Below are positions 25,421 through 36,147 of a stretch of 64,000 nucleotides of DNA, piece after piece. The stretch lies in contig NZ_JANZKY010000006.1 in assembly GCF_025770765.1 (NCBI RefSeq), positions 186,001 to 250,000 on the forward strand, written 5' to 3'. A program made the translations under genes and the position numbers. How positions within the stretch are numbered: position 1 is the stretch's first letter; each line of letters starts with the position of its first letter. Source of the stretch: Propionivibrio soli. Its GTDB lineage: Bacteria; Pseudomonadota; Gammaproteobacteria; Burkholderiales; Rhodocyclaceae. The notes under the pieces are model-generated. The model had not been told where the DNA came from. It ran no database searches and saw only the letters and a program-made list of their open reading frames with translations.

Positions 25421-26347
25421 ATGGGCGTCGCTGTTTCCATTCATCAGGTCGTTAAGTGCTTCGGTTCGCTACGTGCGCTTGATGGGGTTTCGCTGGACAT
25501 CGGTGAAGGCGAGTTTTTCGGACTGTTGGGACCCAACGGTGCAGGAAAGACGACGCTGATATCCTGCCTGGCCGGCCTTGTGCGGCCGAATGCCGGCTCC
25601 GTTAGTGTCATGGGCTTCAACGTCCTCAAAGACTACAGAGAGGCACGGCGACGGCTAGGTGTCGTGCCCCAGGAGCTTGTTTTCGATCCCTTCTTCTCGG
25701 TACGGGAAACGCTCCGTATTCAGTCCGGCTATTTCGGAATTCGCAAGAACGACGATTGGATCGATGAGATCCTGCATAAGCTGGACTTGATGCCGAAAGC
25801 GGATACCAACATGCGTCGCCTTTCCGGTGGAATGAAACGGCGTGTGCTTGTTGCACAGGCATTGGTGCACAAGCCGCCCGTCATCGTGCTCGATGAACCG
25901 ACGGCCGGCGTCGACGTCGAGCTACGCCAAGGACTATGGGAGTTCATCAAGGAGCTGAACAGTCAGGGACATACCGTCATTCTGACCACGCACTATCTGG
26001 AAGAAGCTGAAGCGCTCTGCGGCCGCATTGCCATGCTGAAGCAGGGAAAGATCGTAGCGCTCGATACCACGCCTAACCTGCTGGCGCGGTTCTCCGGTCG
26101 CACGATGAAAGTGCAATTAGCAAATGCCGAATTGCTTCCAGCCGAGTTGCGGGCGCGAGCTGTGCGCCAAGAGGCTCACTGGATTTTTCCGCTGACCGGG
26201 TTGGATGAAATCGAGATGCTGCTCGCTCAGCTTCGCGCCGCTGGCTGCGTGATCGAGGACCTTAGCCTGACGCAGACCGATCTTGAGGACGTGTTCGTCA
26301 AGATCATGCAAGGAGCCGCCAAAGAAACCGCGCAGGTGCCAGTATGA
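25421..26347 (+). CDS. ABC-2 type exporter ATPase (YadG-like)
   Basis: A 308-residue ABC ATPase with Walker A GPNGAGKTT, signature LSGGMKRR, Walker B VIVLDEPTAG and a C-terminal extension of about 80 residues typical of NatA/YadG proteins. It overlaps the permease gene by 4 bp. In beta- and gammaproteobacteria this pair often follows or lies near the mla genes. Substrate is unknown; a link to envelope lipids is inferred from the neighbours. Confidence 0.85.
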   Translation: MGVAVSIHQVVKCFGSLRALDGVSLDIGEGEFFGLLGPNGAGKTTLISCLAGLVRPNAGSVSVMGFNVLKDYREARRRLGVVPQELVFDPFFSVRETLRIQSGYFGIRKNDDWIDEILHKLDLMPKADTNMRRLSGGMKRRVLVAQALVHKPPVIVLDEPTAGVDVELRQGLWEFIKELNSQGHTVILTTHYLEEAEALCGRIAMLKQGKIVALDTTPNLLARFSGRTMKVQLANAELLPAELRARAVRQEAHWIFPLTGLDEIEMLLAQLRAAGCVIEDLSLTQTDLEDVFVKIMQGAAKETAQVPV

Positions 26348-27096
26348 GCGGATTACGCACGCTGCTCTACAAGGAGGTTCTCCGGTTCTGGAAGGTCAGT
26401 TTCCAGACGGTTGCGGCTCCTGTTTTGACGTCATTGCTCTACCTCCTGATCTTTTCGCACGTGCTCGATGCACGGGTCGAGGTTCATAACGTTCGCTATG
26501 CGGCGTTCCTTGTCCCTGGCCTCGTGATGATGTCGATCCTGCAGAATGCGTTCGCCAACAGCTCCTCCAGCCTTATTCAGTCGAAGGTCATGGGTAGCTT
26601 GGTATTTGTGCTGCTGCCGCCCATCTCGTACGTCGAGTTTTTCTTGGCCTATGTCATTGCAGCGATGCTGAGGGGGCTGATGGTTGGAGTAGGGGTACTG
26701 GCCGTGACGGCTTGGTTTGCTACCCCGTCCTTTGTTGCTCCGGGTTGGATACTCGTTTTCGCCGTCCTGTGTGGCGGGACAATGGGAGCGCTGGGTGTGA
26801 TCGGTGGTATCTGGGCCGACAAATTCGATCAGCTCGCGGCGTTTCAGAATTTCCTCATCATGCCGCTCACGATGCTTTCCGGCGTCTTCTATTCAATTCA
26901 CTCATTGCCGGCATTCTGGCTTAACGTTTCGCACTTCAATCCAGTGTTTTACATGATCGACGGGTTCCGCTATGGCTTTTTTGGCGTTTCCGACGTTTCT
27001 CCGACGGTCAGCCTGTCGGTCGTCGCGGGAAGTTTCCTCGTCGTCGCGTCGATCACCCTGGCGTTGCTGCGCAACGGCTACAAACTGAGGTACTAG
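26344..27096 (+). CDS. ABC-2 type permease (YadH-like)
   Basis: A 250-residue polytopic protein with six hydrophobic segments and the ABC-2 family signature near the fifth (NFLIMPLTMLSGVFYS). It starts with a 4-bp overlap with the ATPase gene, so the two form one exporter. Transported substrate is unknown. Confidence 0.87.
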   Translation: MSGLRTLLYKEVLRFWKVSFQTVAAPVLTSLLYLLIFSHVLDARVEVHNVRYAAFLVPGLVMMSILQNAFANSSSSLIQSKVMGSLVFVLLPPISYVEFFLAYVIAAMLRGLMVGVGVLAVTAWFATPSFVAPGWILVFAVLCGGTMGALGVIGGIWADKFDQLAAFQNFLIMPLTMLSGVFYSIHSLPAFWLNVSHFNPVFYMIDGFRYGFFGVSDVSPTVSLSVVAGSFLVVASITLALLRNGYKLRY

Positions 27097-27098
27097 TC

Positions 27099-28590
<1,492 letters not shown>

Positions 28591-28673
28591 GTCGGCCGGA
28601 CTGGCTGCCCGCCCGGGCGACGGTACGAGGGGTTGCGGTAGAATCGATTTCTTTCAGAAAGCAGGAAAACTCC

Positions 28674-29318
28674 GTGGACGGAATCACGATCGCCCTGTCC
28701 AAGGGCCGGATCTTTGAAGAAACGCTCCCTTTGCTGGCAGCGGCGGGGATTGAGCCGCTCGAAAATCCCGAGACGTCGCGCAAGCTGATCATTCCCACCA
28801 ATCGCGACGACGTGCGGGTTGTTATTGTCCGCGCGACAGATGCGCCGACATACGTGCAGTACGGCGCGGCCGACATCGGCGTGGCCGGAAAGGACGTCCT
28901 CATCGAACACGGGGGCGATGGCTTGTACCAGCCGCTCGATCTGAAGATCGCCAAGTGCCGGATGATGGTTGCCGTGCCTGCCGGGTTCGATTATGAGAAA
29001 GCGGTTCGTCAAGGCGCGCGTCTGAAGGTGGCGACGAAATACATCAAGATTGCACGCGAGCACTTCGCGGCAAAGGGTGTGCATGTGGATCTGATCAAGC
29101 TTTATGGGTCCATGGAGTTGGCTCCACTGGCCGGCCTTGCCGACGCCATCGTCGACTTGGTATCGACGGGCGGAACGCTGAAGGCCAACAATCTGCTCGC
29201 CGTCGAGCACATCGCCGATATTTCGTCTCGGCTGATCGTCAATCAGGCGGCGCTCAAGCTCAAGCGTGAGAAGCTCGACCCGATTCTCGACGCCTTTGCC
29301 GGAGTGGTTGGATCATGA
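28674..29318 (+). CDS. hisG: ATP phosphoribosyltransferase HisG, short form
   Basis: A 214-residue HisG of the short type: it lacks the C-terminal regulatory domain of the ~300-residue long form. Short HisG needs the HisZ subunit for activity and feedback control; no hisZ is in this window. It starts histidine biosynthesis by joining ATP and PRPP. Motifs [10 protein letters not shown] and [14 protein letters not shown] are as expected. GTG 28674 follows AGGAAA at good spacing. A possible -10 (TAGAAT, 28639) lies upstream. Confidence 0.95.
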   Translation: MDGITIALSKGRIFEETLPLLAAAGIEPLENPETSRKLIIPTNRDDVRVVIVRATDAPTYVQYGAADIGVAGKDVLIEHGGDGLYQPLDLKIAKCRMMVAVPAGFDYEKAVRQGARLKVATKYIKIAREHFAAKGVHVDLIKLYGSMELAPLAGLADAIVDLVSTGGTLKANNLLAVEHIADISSRLIVNQAALKLKREKLDPILDAFAGVVGS

Positions 29319-30619
29319 CAGCAATCAAACGTTTTTCCAGCCGCGACCCGGATTTCGAGACCCGGCTCGAAGCCCTGCTTGCTTTTGAGAATGCGCAGGA
29401 CGAATCCGTCGACCGAGCGGTCGCCGAGATCATCGCCGACGTGCGCGCCCGGGGCGATGCCGCCGTCGTTGACTATACGAACCGTTTTGACGGCGTAAAG
29501 GCAGCCTCCATCGCTGATCTTGAGTTGCCGAAGGACGTGTTGGAGAGCGCTCTCGCCGGTCTGTCTTCGGTGGAGCGTGAAGCGCTGGAGATGGCGGCAA
29601 CGCGAGTGCGCATCTATCATGAGCGCCAACCTCTGCAGAGTTGGCAATACGAAGAAGCGGACGGAACCGTGCTCGGGCAGCGGGTGACGCCGCTCGATCG
29701 CGTGGGCCTTTACGTGCCCGGTGGCAAGGCGTCGTATCCCTCGTCCGTCTTAATGAACGCAATTCCCGCCAAGGTCGCGGGCGTAGGTGAGCTCATCATG
29801 GTTGTGCCTACTCCTCGCGGTGAGCGGAATCCGCTGGTGCTCGCAGCGGCAGCGTTGGCCGGGGTCGATCGGGTCTTCTGCATCGGTGGCGCCCAAGCCA
29901 TTGGTGCGCTGGCGTACGGGACGCAAACGGTACCCAAGGTGGACAAGATCGTTGGCCCAGGAAACGCTTATGTGGCAGCGGCGAAACGTCGAGTCTTTGG
30001 CGTTGTCGGCATCGATATGGTTGCCGGTCCGTCGGAAATCCTCGTCATCTGCGACGGGAATACCGATCCAAAATGGGTCGCGATGGACCTCTTCTCGCAG
30101 GCTGAACACGACGAGCTGGCGCAGGCCATACTGCTTTGTCCGGACGCAGCCTATATCGAGCGGGTTGCCCAGGCAATCGAAAGGCTCCTGCCCGCAATGC
30201 CGCGGCACAAGGTTATTCGACCGGCACTTGAGAATCGTGGTGCGCTCATCAAGGTCAAGGACCTCGAGGAAGCGTGCTCGATCGCCAATCGGATCGCCCC
30301 TGAGCATCTCGAGCTTTCCGTCCTGGACGCCGAGCATTGGGCGCAGAAGATCAAGCATGCTGGTGCCATTTTCATCGGTCCGTATACCTCGGAGTCGCTT
30401 GGCGACTACTGCGCCGGGCCGAACCACGTGCTCCCCACCTCGGGAAGCGCGCGCTTTTCTTCGCCACTGGGCGTTTACGATTTCCAAAAACGCAGCAGCC
30501 TCATTCGCGTCTCGCGCAGTGCTTCACAGACCTTGGGAAAAATCGCGGCTACCTTGGCGCAGGGCGAAGGACTGCCGGCACACGCTCGCTCGGCGGAATA
30601 TCGAATCGAGAAATACTAG
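29315..30619 (+). CDS. hisD: Histidinol dehydrogenase HisD
   Basis: A 434-residue zinc enzyme that oxidises histidinol to histidine in two NAD-dependent steps. Recognisable blocks are [33 protein letters not shown] and [10 protein letters not shown], which carry catalytic and zinc-binding residues. It overlaps hisG by 4 bp. Normally hisC would follow; instead a terminator and convergent tct genes are found. Confidence 0.96.
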   Translation: MTAIKRFSSRDPDFETRLEALLAFENAQDESVDRAVAEIIADVRARGDAAVVDYTNRFDGVKAASIADLELPKDVLESALAGLSSVEREALEMAATRVRIYHERQPLQSWQYEEADGTVLGQRVTPLDRVGLYVPGGKASYPSSVLMNAIPAKVAGVGELIMVVPTPRGERNPLVLAAAALAGVDRVFCIGGAQAIGALAYGTQTVPKVDKIVGPGNAYVAAAKRRVFGVVGIDMVAGPSEILVICDGNTDPKWVAMDLFSQAEHDELAQAILLCPDAAYIERVAQAIERLLPAMPRHKVIRPALENRGALIKVKDLEEACSIANRIAPEHLELSVLDAEHWAQKIKHAGAIFIGPYTSESLGDYCAGPNHVLPTSGSARFSSPLGVYDFQKRSSLIRVSRSASQTLGKIAATLAQGEGLPAHARSAEYRIEKY

Positions 30620-30694
30620 TTCGTATGCGCTGAGAGGATTTGCCGTTGGCATTCTCTTCGTGCTGTCAGCGTAGGTTTCCACGAACCACGAAAT

Positions 30695-30724
30695 AAAAAA
30701 GCGGCCGGAAACGGCCGCTTTTTT
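30695..30724. terminator. Bidirectional rho-independent terminator between hisD and tctA
   Basis: A perfect hairpin GCGGCCG-GAAA-CGGCCGC (30701-30718) is flanked by six A residues on the left and six T residues on the right. It therefore works on both strands and separates the convergent hisD and tctA transcripts. Confidence 0.95.
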
Positions 30725-30758
30725 GTTGTTGCGTACTGATCTCGGTCAGTTCGTTGCG

Positions 30759-32276
30759 TTACCCCGCATTCTGCTCAGCGACGGCTCTTGCACGAGCGGA
30801 TTTGCGTGTCTGGTACAGCGAGTAAACCACCGAGATAACTGCAAGGGTGATGAACCCCAAGGCAATTGGTTTGTCCAGGAAAACTGCCAAACTGCCTGAC
30901 TTTTCAACCATCGCCTGGCGGAAGGTCTTTTCCAGCGTGTCGCCGAGAATCAGTGCCAGAACGAGCGGTGGGATCGGAATGTCGAGCTTCTGCATCGAGT
31001 ACCCGACGAGACCGAAGAAGACGAGGAAGAAAAAGTCCATCGCACTGTAGTTCATCATGTACGTGCCCATGAAGGCGAGGCAGATGATGATCGGGAGGAG
31101 CAGTTTTTGCGGCAGGGCCAATAGCTTCGCGATGTATGGAACCATCGGCATGTTCATGAACACCAGAACAATGTTGCCGATGAACATACTGGCAATGACG
31201 CCCCAGGCGATCTCCGGCCGCATTTCGAAGAGCATCGGGCCGGGCTGCACGCCCAACATCATCAGCGCGCCAAGCATCACCGCCGTGGTTCCCGAGCTTG
31301 GGATACCGATGGCAAGCATCGGAATGATTGACGCCGTCGATGAAGCGTTGTTGGCCGCTTCTGGCGCCGCCACGCCAACGATGTCCCCCTTGCCGAAGTT
31401 ATCAGGGTTATCGCTCAGTTGACGTTCTGTCGTATAAGCGATCAAGGACGTCATCGAGCCGCCGATTCCCGGGAGGCAACCAAGGAAAAAAGCGATGGGG
31501 GTGCTGCGGACGATCGGCAACCAGATCTTCTTCCAGTCCTCCTTCGTGATCATCACGCGACCGATCTTCTTCGTATCGATCTCGTAGACAGTATTCATGT
31601 CGGCATAGCCGTTGAATACTTCGGAGATGGCGTAGGCGCCGATAATGGCCACCAGGAAGTCGATGCCGTCCTGCATTGCCTCGATGCCCATCGTGTAACG
31701 GATGACGCCAGACTGGCCGTCGATACCGATGCTGGCAATCGCCAAGCCAATGAGCAACGCCACAAGGCCTCTCATCAGCTTGCCTTCCGCAAGCGTAATC
31801 GCCGCTGTCATCGCAAACAGAATCAGCGAGAACATTTCGGCGGGGCCAAACTTCAATGCAAAGCTCGCGGCGGGACCGGCGAGAAGCACGACCATGACCG
31901 TAGCGATCATGCCGCCGATGAACGATGCTATTGCTGAGGTCGCCAATGCGGCTCCCGCTCGGCCTTGCTGCGCCATGCGGAATCCATCGAAACACGTGAC
32001 GATCGACGACGCGTCTCCGGGCGTGTTGATCATGATCGACGCAATGGAGCCGCCGAACATTGCTCCATAGTAAATGGCGCACATCGTGATCAGCGCGGTC
32101 GTCGGGTCCATGCCGTAAGAAACCGGGATGAGAATCGCGATCCCGGTTGCCGGCCCTACTCCCGGCAGCATGCCGACGAGAGTCCCAAGGAAACTACCGA
32201 TAACGACCCATACGAGGTTCGTTAGGCTGAGCGCGTTCTGAAAGCCCAGCATCAGGTTAGAGAATACTGCTTCCAC
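30759..32276 (-). CDS. tctA: TctA, large permease of tripartite tricarboxylate transporter
   Basis: A 505-residue polytopic protein (about 11-12 hydrophobic segments) with the TctA signature LPGVGPATGIAILIP near the start and the repeat-like LPGIGGSMTSLIAY in the middle. With TctB and TctC it takes up citrate or related carboxylates, driven by an ion gradient. It starts at GTG 32276 after GGAGGGG and follows tctB by 12 bp. Confidence 0.94.
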   Translation of the reverse strand: MEAVFSNLMLGFQNALSLTNLVWVVIGSFLGTLVGMLPGVGPATGIAILIPVSYGMDPTTALITMCAIYYGAMFGGSIASIMINTPGDASSIVTCFDGFRMAQQGRAGAALATSAIASFIGGMIATVMVVLLAGPAASFALKFGPAEMFSLILFAMTAAITLAEGKLMRGLVALLIGLAIASIGIDGQSGVIRYTMGIEAMQDGIDFLVAIIGAYAISEVFNGYADMNTVYEIDTKKIGRVMITKEDWKKIWLPIVRSTPIAFFLGCLPGIGGSMTSLIAYTTERQLSDNPDNFGKGDIVGVAAPEAANNASSTASIIPMLAIGIPSSGTTAVMLGALMMLGVQPGPMLFEMRPEIAWGVIASMFIGNIVLVFMNMPMVPYIAKLLALPQKLLLPIIICLAFMGTYMMNYSAMDFFFLVFFGLVGYSMQKLDIPIPPLVLALILGDTLEKTFRQAMVEKSGSLAVFLDKPIALGFITLAVISVVYSLYQTRKSARARAVAEQNAG

Positions 32277-32288
32277 GTCACTCCCCTC

Positions 32289-32759
32289 CTAAAATGACAA
32301 AACCCCTCTGGGCAAGCTGACGTCGAGGAGACCGAAGAAGAGCCCATAGGTCGTCAGCGAAAAAACGAGGCCGATCGATAAGTTGTAGAGAATCCGCCGA
32401 CCGTTCGTGATGAACATCAAGGCCGTCATGAACATGAGGGTGGAGATCAAGTATCCGACGGGCTCGAGAATCAAGCCGAAAACGACACCCGCGACGCAGG
32501 TATAGGCGATGTCGCGGACGAGTTCCTTTTCTTCGGGCAGCTTGAAGATGACGGCCTTGTTCTTTTCGGTAAGCTTCTCCCGCTTGAGGACGAGAGCCAA
32601 GCCGACGATGATCATCAAGACCGAGATGATGTATGGAAACGCCCTCGGGCCGATCGGATCGGACACGGCCGATTCGGGCAGGTTTTTCGTTGCTATGAAG
32701 TAAATAATACCGACTATCAGGGACACCAGCCCCGTCACTCGGTTCTTGGTCAGCGCCAC
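32289..32759 (-). CDS. tctB: TctB, small permease of tripartite tricarboxylate transporter
   Basis: A 156-residue membrane protein with four hydrophobic segments and the SDPIGPRAFPYII motif near residue 35 that marks TctB. The start is GTG 32759 with a purine-rich site upstream. It lies between tctC and tctA; the 128-bp gap after tctC may hold a hairpin that lowers permease expression relative to the binding protein. Confidence 0.92.
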   Translation of the reverse strand: MALTKNRVTGLVSLIVGIIYFIATKNLPESAVSDPIGPRAFPYIISVLMIIVGLALVLKREKLTEKNKAVIFKLPEEKELVRDIAYTCVAGVVFGLILEPVGYLISTLMFMTALMFITNGRRILYNLSIGLVFSLTTYGLFFGLLDVSLPRGVLSF

Positions 32760-32887
32760 GGGAATCCCCTTCCGTGTGTGAAATTGGGGCCGAGAAACCG
32801 GAGCCCCAGCTGTCGTGAAACCTGCCGCTCGCTTTGCTGAGCTTTGGCGAGCGGCAGTCGAATGCCTAAAGCATGACCGCTACGAGG

Positions 32888-33877
32888 CTATTTTTTCTTC
32901 AAACCCAACTGCTCGACGAGCGGCCCGAGAGCAGCGTTCTGTTCGTCCAGGAACTGCTTGAACTCCTGCGAGTTCTTGTAATAGACCTGTCCGTTCAGAC
33001 TCTCGATGGTCTTCTTGAAGCCGGGTTTCGTTACCATCTTGCTGAGGGCGTCATCCCAGTACTTGATCTGTTCGGCCGTCATTCCCGGTGGGCCCATGAT
33101 GCCGCGCCAGTGGGGGAAGACCATGTCGACGCCTTGTTCCTTCCACGTCGGCACGTCCGGCAAGACGTCAACACGCTTGTCTGCCGTGATGCCAAGGATG
33201 CGAAGCTTGCCGGCCTTGTGCTGCGTCATCGTTTCGGAAAGAGCCGTGGTGACCGCGCCGACGTGACCGCCGAGAGCCGCCATGACGACGTCGCCGCCCG
33301 CGCCTTCGAACACGACCCACTTCAGCTTCGACGTGTCGACACCATTCTTTTGGGCGACGCGGACGAAGGACAGGTGGTCGTTATTGCCGAGGCTCGGTCC
33401 GACACCGATGGTAATGACGCCAGGATCTTTCTTCAGCGCGTCAAGTAGATCCTTGCCCGTCTTGTAGGGCGAGTCTGCCTTGACCGCGACGCTGATCCAT
33501 TCGGTCATCAGCATGGCAAGCGGCGTGAAATCTTTGTAGGTCAGGGGGCTGCTGCCAAGAAGGTTGTTCAGCAAGACCAGAGAAGAGTTCGCCGCGAGGA
33601 AGTGCGGATTGCCTTCCTTGCCTTTCAGGTATGTCCAGCCAACAGCTCCGCCGCCGCCGGGCTTGTTCGACACGATGATATTTTTGTTGACCAGTTTTTC
33701 TTCAGTCAGCGTTCTCTGCACGGCGCGAGCCGTCAAATCCCAGCCGCCGCCAGGTGCTGCCGGTGCGACGATTTCGATCGTGGTATCCGGCACCCAGGCC
33801 TTTCCTTGCGCCCATGCTACCGTCCCAAAGGCGGCGGTCAGCAGCAACGCAGCCTGTACCAGTTTTGTTCGTTTCAT
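32888..33877 (-). CDS. tctC: TctC/Bug-family periplasmic binding protein
   Basis: A 329-residue exported protein with signal peptide (cleavage near AWAQG, residue 24) and the Bug-family blocks VAPAAPGGGWDLTAR and NKPGGGGAVG. It captures the carboxylate for TctAB. ATG 33877 is preceded by GGAGGAAGAG. The longer frame upstream lacks a site and is not protein-like. Ligand is not predictable from sequence; Bug proteins bind citrate, glutarate, terephthalate and others. Confidence 0.93.
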   Translation of the reverse strand: MKRTKLVQAALLLTAAFGTVAWAQGKAWVPDTTIEIVAPAAPGGGWDLTARAVQRTLTEEKLVNKNIIVSNKPGGGGAVGWTYLKGKEGNPHFLAANSSLVLLNNLLGSSPLTYKDFTPLAMLMTEWISVAVKADSPYKTGKDLLDALKKDPGVITIGVGPSLGNNDHLSFVRVAQKNGVDTSKLKWVVFEGAGGDVVMAALGGHVGAVTTALSETMTQHKAGKLRILGITADKRVDVLPDVPTWKEQGVDMVFPHWRGIMGPPGMTAEQIKYWDDALSKMVTKPGFKKTIESLNGQVYYKNSQEFKQFLDEQNAALGPLVEQLGLKKK

Positions 33878-33911
33878 CTCTTCCTCCGCTTGTGGCTTGT
33901 GAGAGCTGTGG

Positions 33912-33939
33912 CGGGGGGAAACAAAGAACTCGCCCCCCG
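33912..33939 (-). other. GC-rich inverted repeat in the tctC leader
   Basis: CGGGGGG (33912-33918) and CCCCCCG (33933-33939) can pair across a 14-nt loop, about 35-60 bp upstream of the tctC start. It could be an operator for TctD, a leader hairpin, or chance. No T-run follows. Confidence 0.3.
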
Positions 33940-34131
33940 ACCTTTGTCCAGTCGGCTTGCCTCCCTGTCCGCCGACTTTCGTAATAGACCCTCGCTTGGA
34001 TTGTTCGGCGGGGGCCACTGATACCGGGGTCCGGCATCCGGCTCGGATATTAGAGGAGAGAACCTTTCAATGAGCTTTCGACAGGTGCGGGCGCAGTGAG
34101 GGGCCGATACGCTCGCTTCTCCAGAAGGTCA

Positions 34132-35277
34132 TCAGCGGGCTGCTTTGGGTGCGGCACCTGTGGTCAGAGGCATCGGGGCGCTGTCCCCAAGGACGGTGTC
34201 CCAGCGCGTGAGGAACAGGTCTCGCTTGCCCTGATCGATATAGGTCAGCAGTCCAGTCCCAAGACCAATGATCCTGAAGGCATTTCCCAATTGCTTGCGC
34301 AAAGACGCTACCGAACTTACTCCCTGGGCTTCGGTACGCACAGAGTGAAGGCCAATCTCGTTAAAGATGTCCTGGCCGCGTTTCGAGAGCATATAGTCAA
34401 GCCATGCCCGGGCCTCGTTCGGGTGCGGAGCATATTTGCTAACAAAGGCAATGCGCGTCATGACAAGCGTGTAGTCCTGCGGCATGACCGTGCCGATCTG
34501 CGGTGCCGATTTTTCTCTGGCGTGCGCATATGAACAAAGTACGTTGTAGCCAAGCACGGATTTGCCGCTGACGATGCGATCGAGCATCTGTGTGGTGGTC
34601 GGTTCAGTTCCCAAGCCCGTTCGGGTCATCGCTCGGATGAGGTTCCAAAAGACCACGGGATTGGCCTCCAGATCCTGTGTGTGCAACAGGTACCCGAGCC
34701 CAGAGCGATGCGGATCGTAGGTGGCGAGTCGATCGCGGAATAATTCTGGCCGCTCTGCCAGGAGCCGGGCGAGGTCGGCATGCGTCTGCGGCACAGCTTC
34801 CCGGGGAAGCAAATAGCGGTTATAGGCGAAACAGACTGGCTCGAAAGTGGTCCCGTAGGCCTCGTCCCGCCATTTTGCCCAGGCGGGCAATGCCGCTGTT
34901 TCGCCCGACCGGTGAGGTGCGGCATGCCCATCGTTGACCAACTTCATTTGCAGATCCATCGCGGAGCTCCAGATAACGTCGGCCTTTGCACGTTCTCCGA
35001 TCTCGTTCAGAAAACGGTCGTAGAGTTCGGTAGACTGAAGATCGTGGTAGACGACCTTGATATCCGGGTGGAGCTTTTCAAAATCGGCGATCAACGGCGT
35101 GGTGATCTGCAAGTCGGCAGCCGCATACACGACAACCGTTCCGGCGTGCGCGAGCGAAGCGGCGCATAGGCCCAGGCTTACGATCAGCCCTCGAAAAAAC
35201 CGGCCGGCCGTGAAGCCGCTCTTTGGCCCCTTCAACAAAGTTGGTCGGTTTCCTGCGAAGTTCAGCACGTTTTTCAT
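34132..35277 (-). CDS. Periplasmic solute-binding protein beside tctDE
   Basis: A 381-residue exported binding protein of the iron(III)/phosphonate-like cluster: signal peptide ending near SLAHAG (residue ~46), then TVVVYAAADLQ and a type 2 periplasmic-binding fold. No ABC permease or ATPase is nearby. Genes of this type are often found next to tctD/tctE, where the protein may present ligand to the TctE sensor. It diverges from tctD. GAGG four bases before the ATG supports the start. A sensory role is an inference. Confidence 0.75.
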   Translation of the reverse strand: MKNVLNFAGNRPTLLKGPKSGFTAGRFFRGLIVSLGLCAASLAHAGTVVVYAAADLQITTPLIADFEKLHPDIKVVYHDLQSTELYDRFLNEIGERAKADVIWSSAMDLQMKLVNDGHAAPHRSGETAALPAWAKWRDEAYGTTFEPVCFAYNRYLLPREAVPQTHADLARLLAERPELFRDRLATYDPHRSGLGYLLHTQDLEANPVVFWNLIRAMTRTGLGTEPTTTQMLDRIVSGKSVLGYNVLCSYAHAREKSAPQIGTVMPQDYTLVMTRIAFVSKYAPHPNEARAWLDYMLSKRGQDIFNEIGLHSVRTEAQGVSSVASLRKQLGNAFRIIGLGTGLLTYIDQGKRDLFLTRWDTVLGDSAPMPLTTGAAPKAAR

Positions 35278-35466
35278 CTTGCCTCGCCTTCGTACAACGA
35301 ACGGGCTCTGGCCCTGTTACGCGCGGACGGGGATAATGAATCCCACGTACCAATCGCGTCCGTATCCGTGGCGGAACAAGAGCGTCGCCAAACGCCAGCA
35401 CGGTCGCCGCGGTTGGCAAGACCTTGTTGATCGGGTGTCTGCTTATTTCGCTTCCTCGAATCGCTT

Positions 35467-36147
35467 ATGCGACTACTTCTAGTTGAAGACCACGCTGATC
35501 TTGCCATCTGGGTTTCCAAAGCGCTTCGCCAATCTGGTTTCGCGGTCGACGTCGTGGGTCGCGGTGATCATGCCGTAACGGCATTGCTCACACAAGCCTA
35601 CGACTTGGCCATTCTCGACCTCTCCCTCCCGGGGTTGGACGGCCTCGAAGTGTTGCGGCAACTGAGGTCCAACGATAAAACGGGGCGCCTCCCAGTGTTG
35701 ATCCTGACCGCGCGGACTTCACTGGAAGACAAGGTCAAGGGGCTCAATCTCGGGGCCGATGATTATCTCGCGAAGCCGTTCGAAATCGCCGAACTCGAAG
35801 CGCGAATCAAATCGCTGTTGCGGCGAAGTGGGAACATCATGCCGACAATCCGCGTTGGGAAACTCGAATTCGATACCAACGCCAGGCTGGCGACCGTCGA
35901 CGGTAAACCGTTGCCGCTTACACCGCGCGAACTTGCTGTGCTGGAAGCTCTCCTCGCCCGCCTCGGCAAACCTGTCGCCCGCAATGTGTTATTCGAAAAA
36001 GTGTTCAGCTTTGACGACGACGCACGATCCGAGGCGATTGAAATCTACGTGCACCGACTACGCAAAAAGCTGGAGGGCTCGGGGACCGTGGTGAGTACGA
36101 TGCGTGGACTAGGCTACATGCTGGGTGAGCATGTCGACCAACACTGA
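35467..36147 (+). CDS. tctD: TctD-like OmpR-family response regulator
   Basis: A 226-residue regulator with a receiver domain (acidic ED at 7-8, phospho-acceptor Asp in AILDLSLPG near residue 51, Lys in LAKPF) and a C-terminal winged helix (RELAVLEALL to GLGYML). It should activate the tctCBA genes when carboxylate is sensed. It overlaps the kinase gene by about 17-23 bp and diverges from the solute-binding protein gene. Confidence 0.9.
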   Translation: MRLLLVEDHADLAIWVSKALRQSGFAVDVVGRGDHAVTALLTQAYDLAILDLSLPGLDGLEVLRQLRSNDKTGRLPVLILTARTSLEDKVKGLNLGADDYLAKPFEIAELEARIKSLLRRSGNIMPTIRVGKLEFDTNARLATVDGKPLPLTPRELAVLEALLARLGKPVARNVLFEKVFSFDDDARSEAIEIYVHRLRKKLEGSGTVVSTMRGLGYMLGEHVDQH

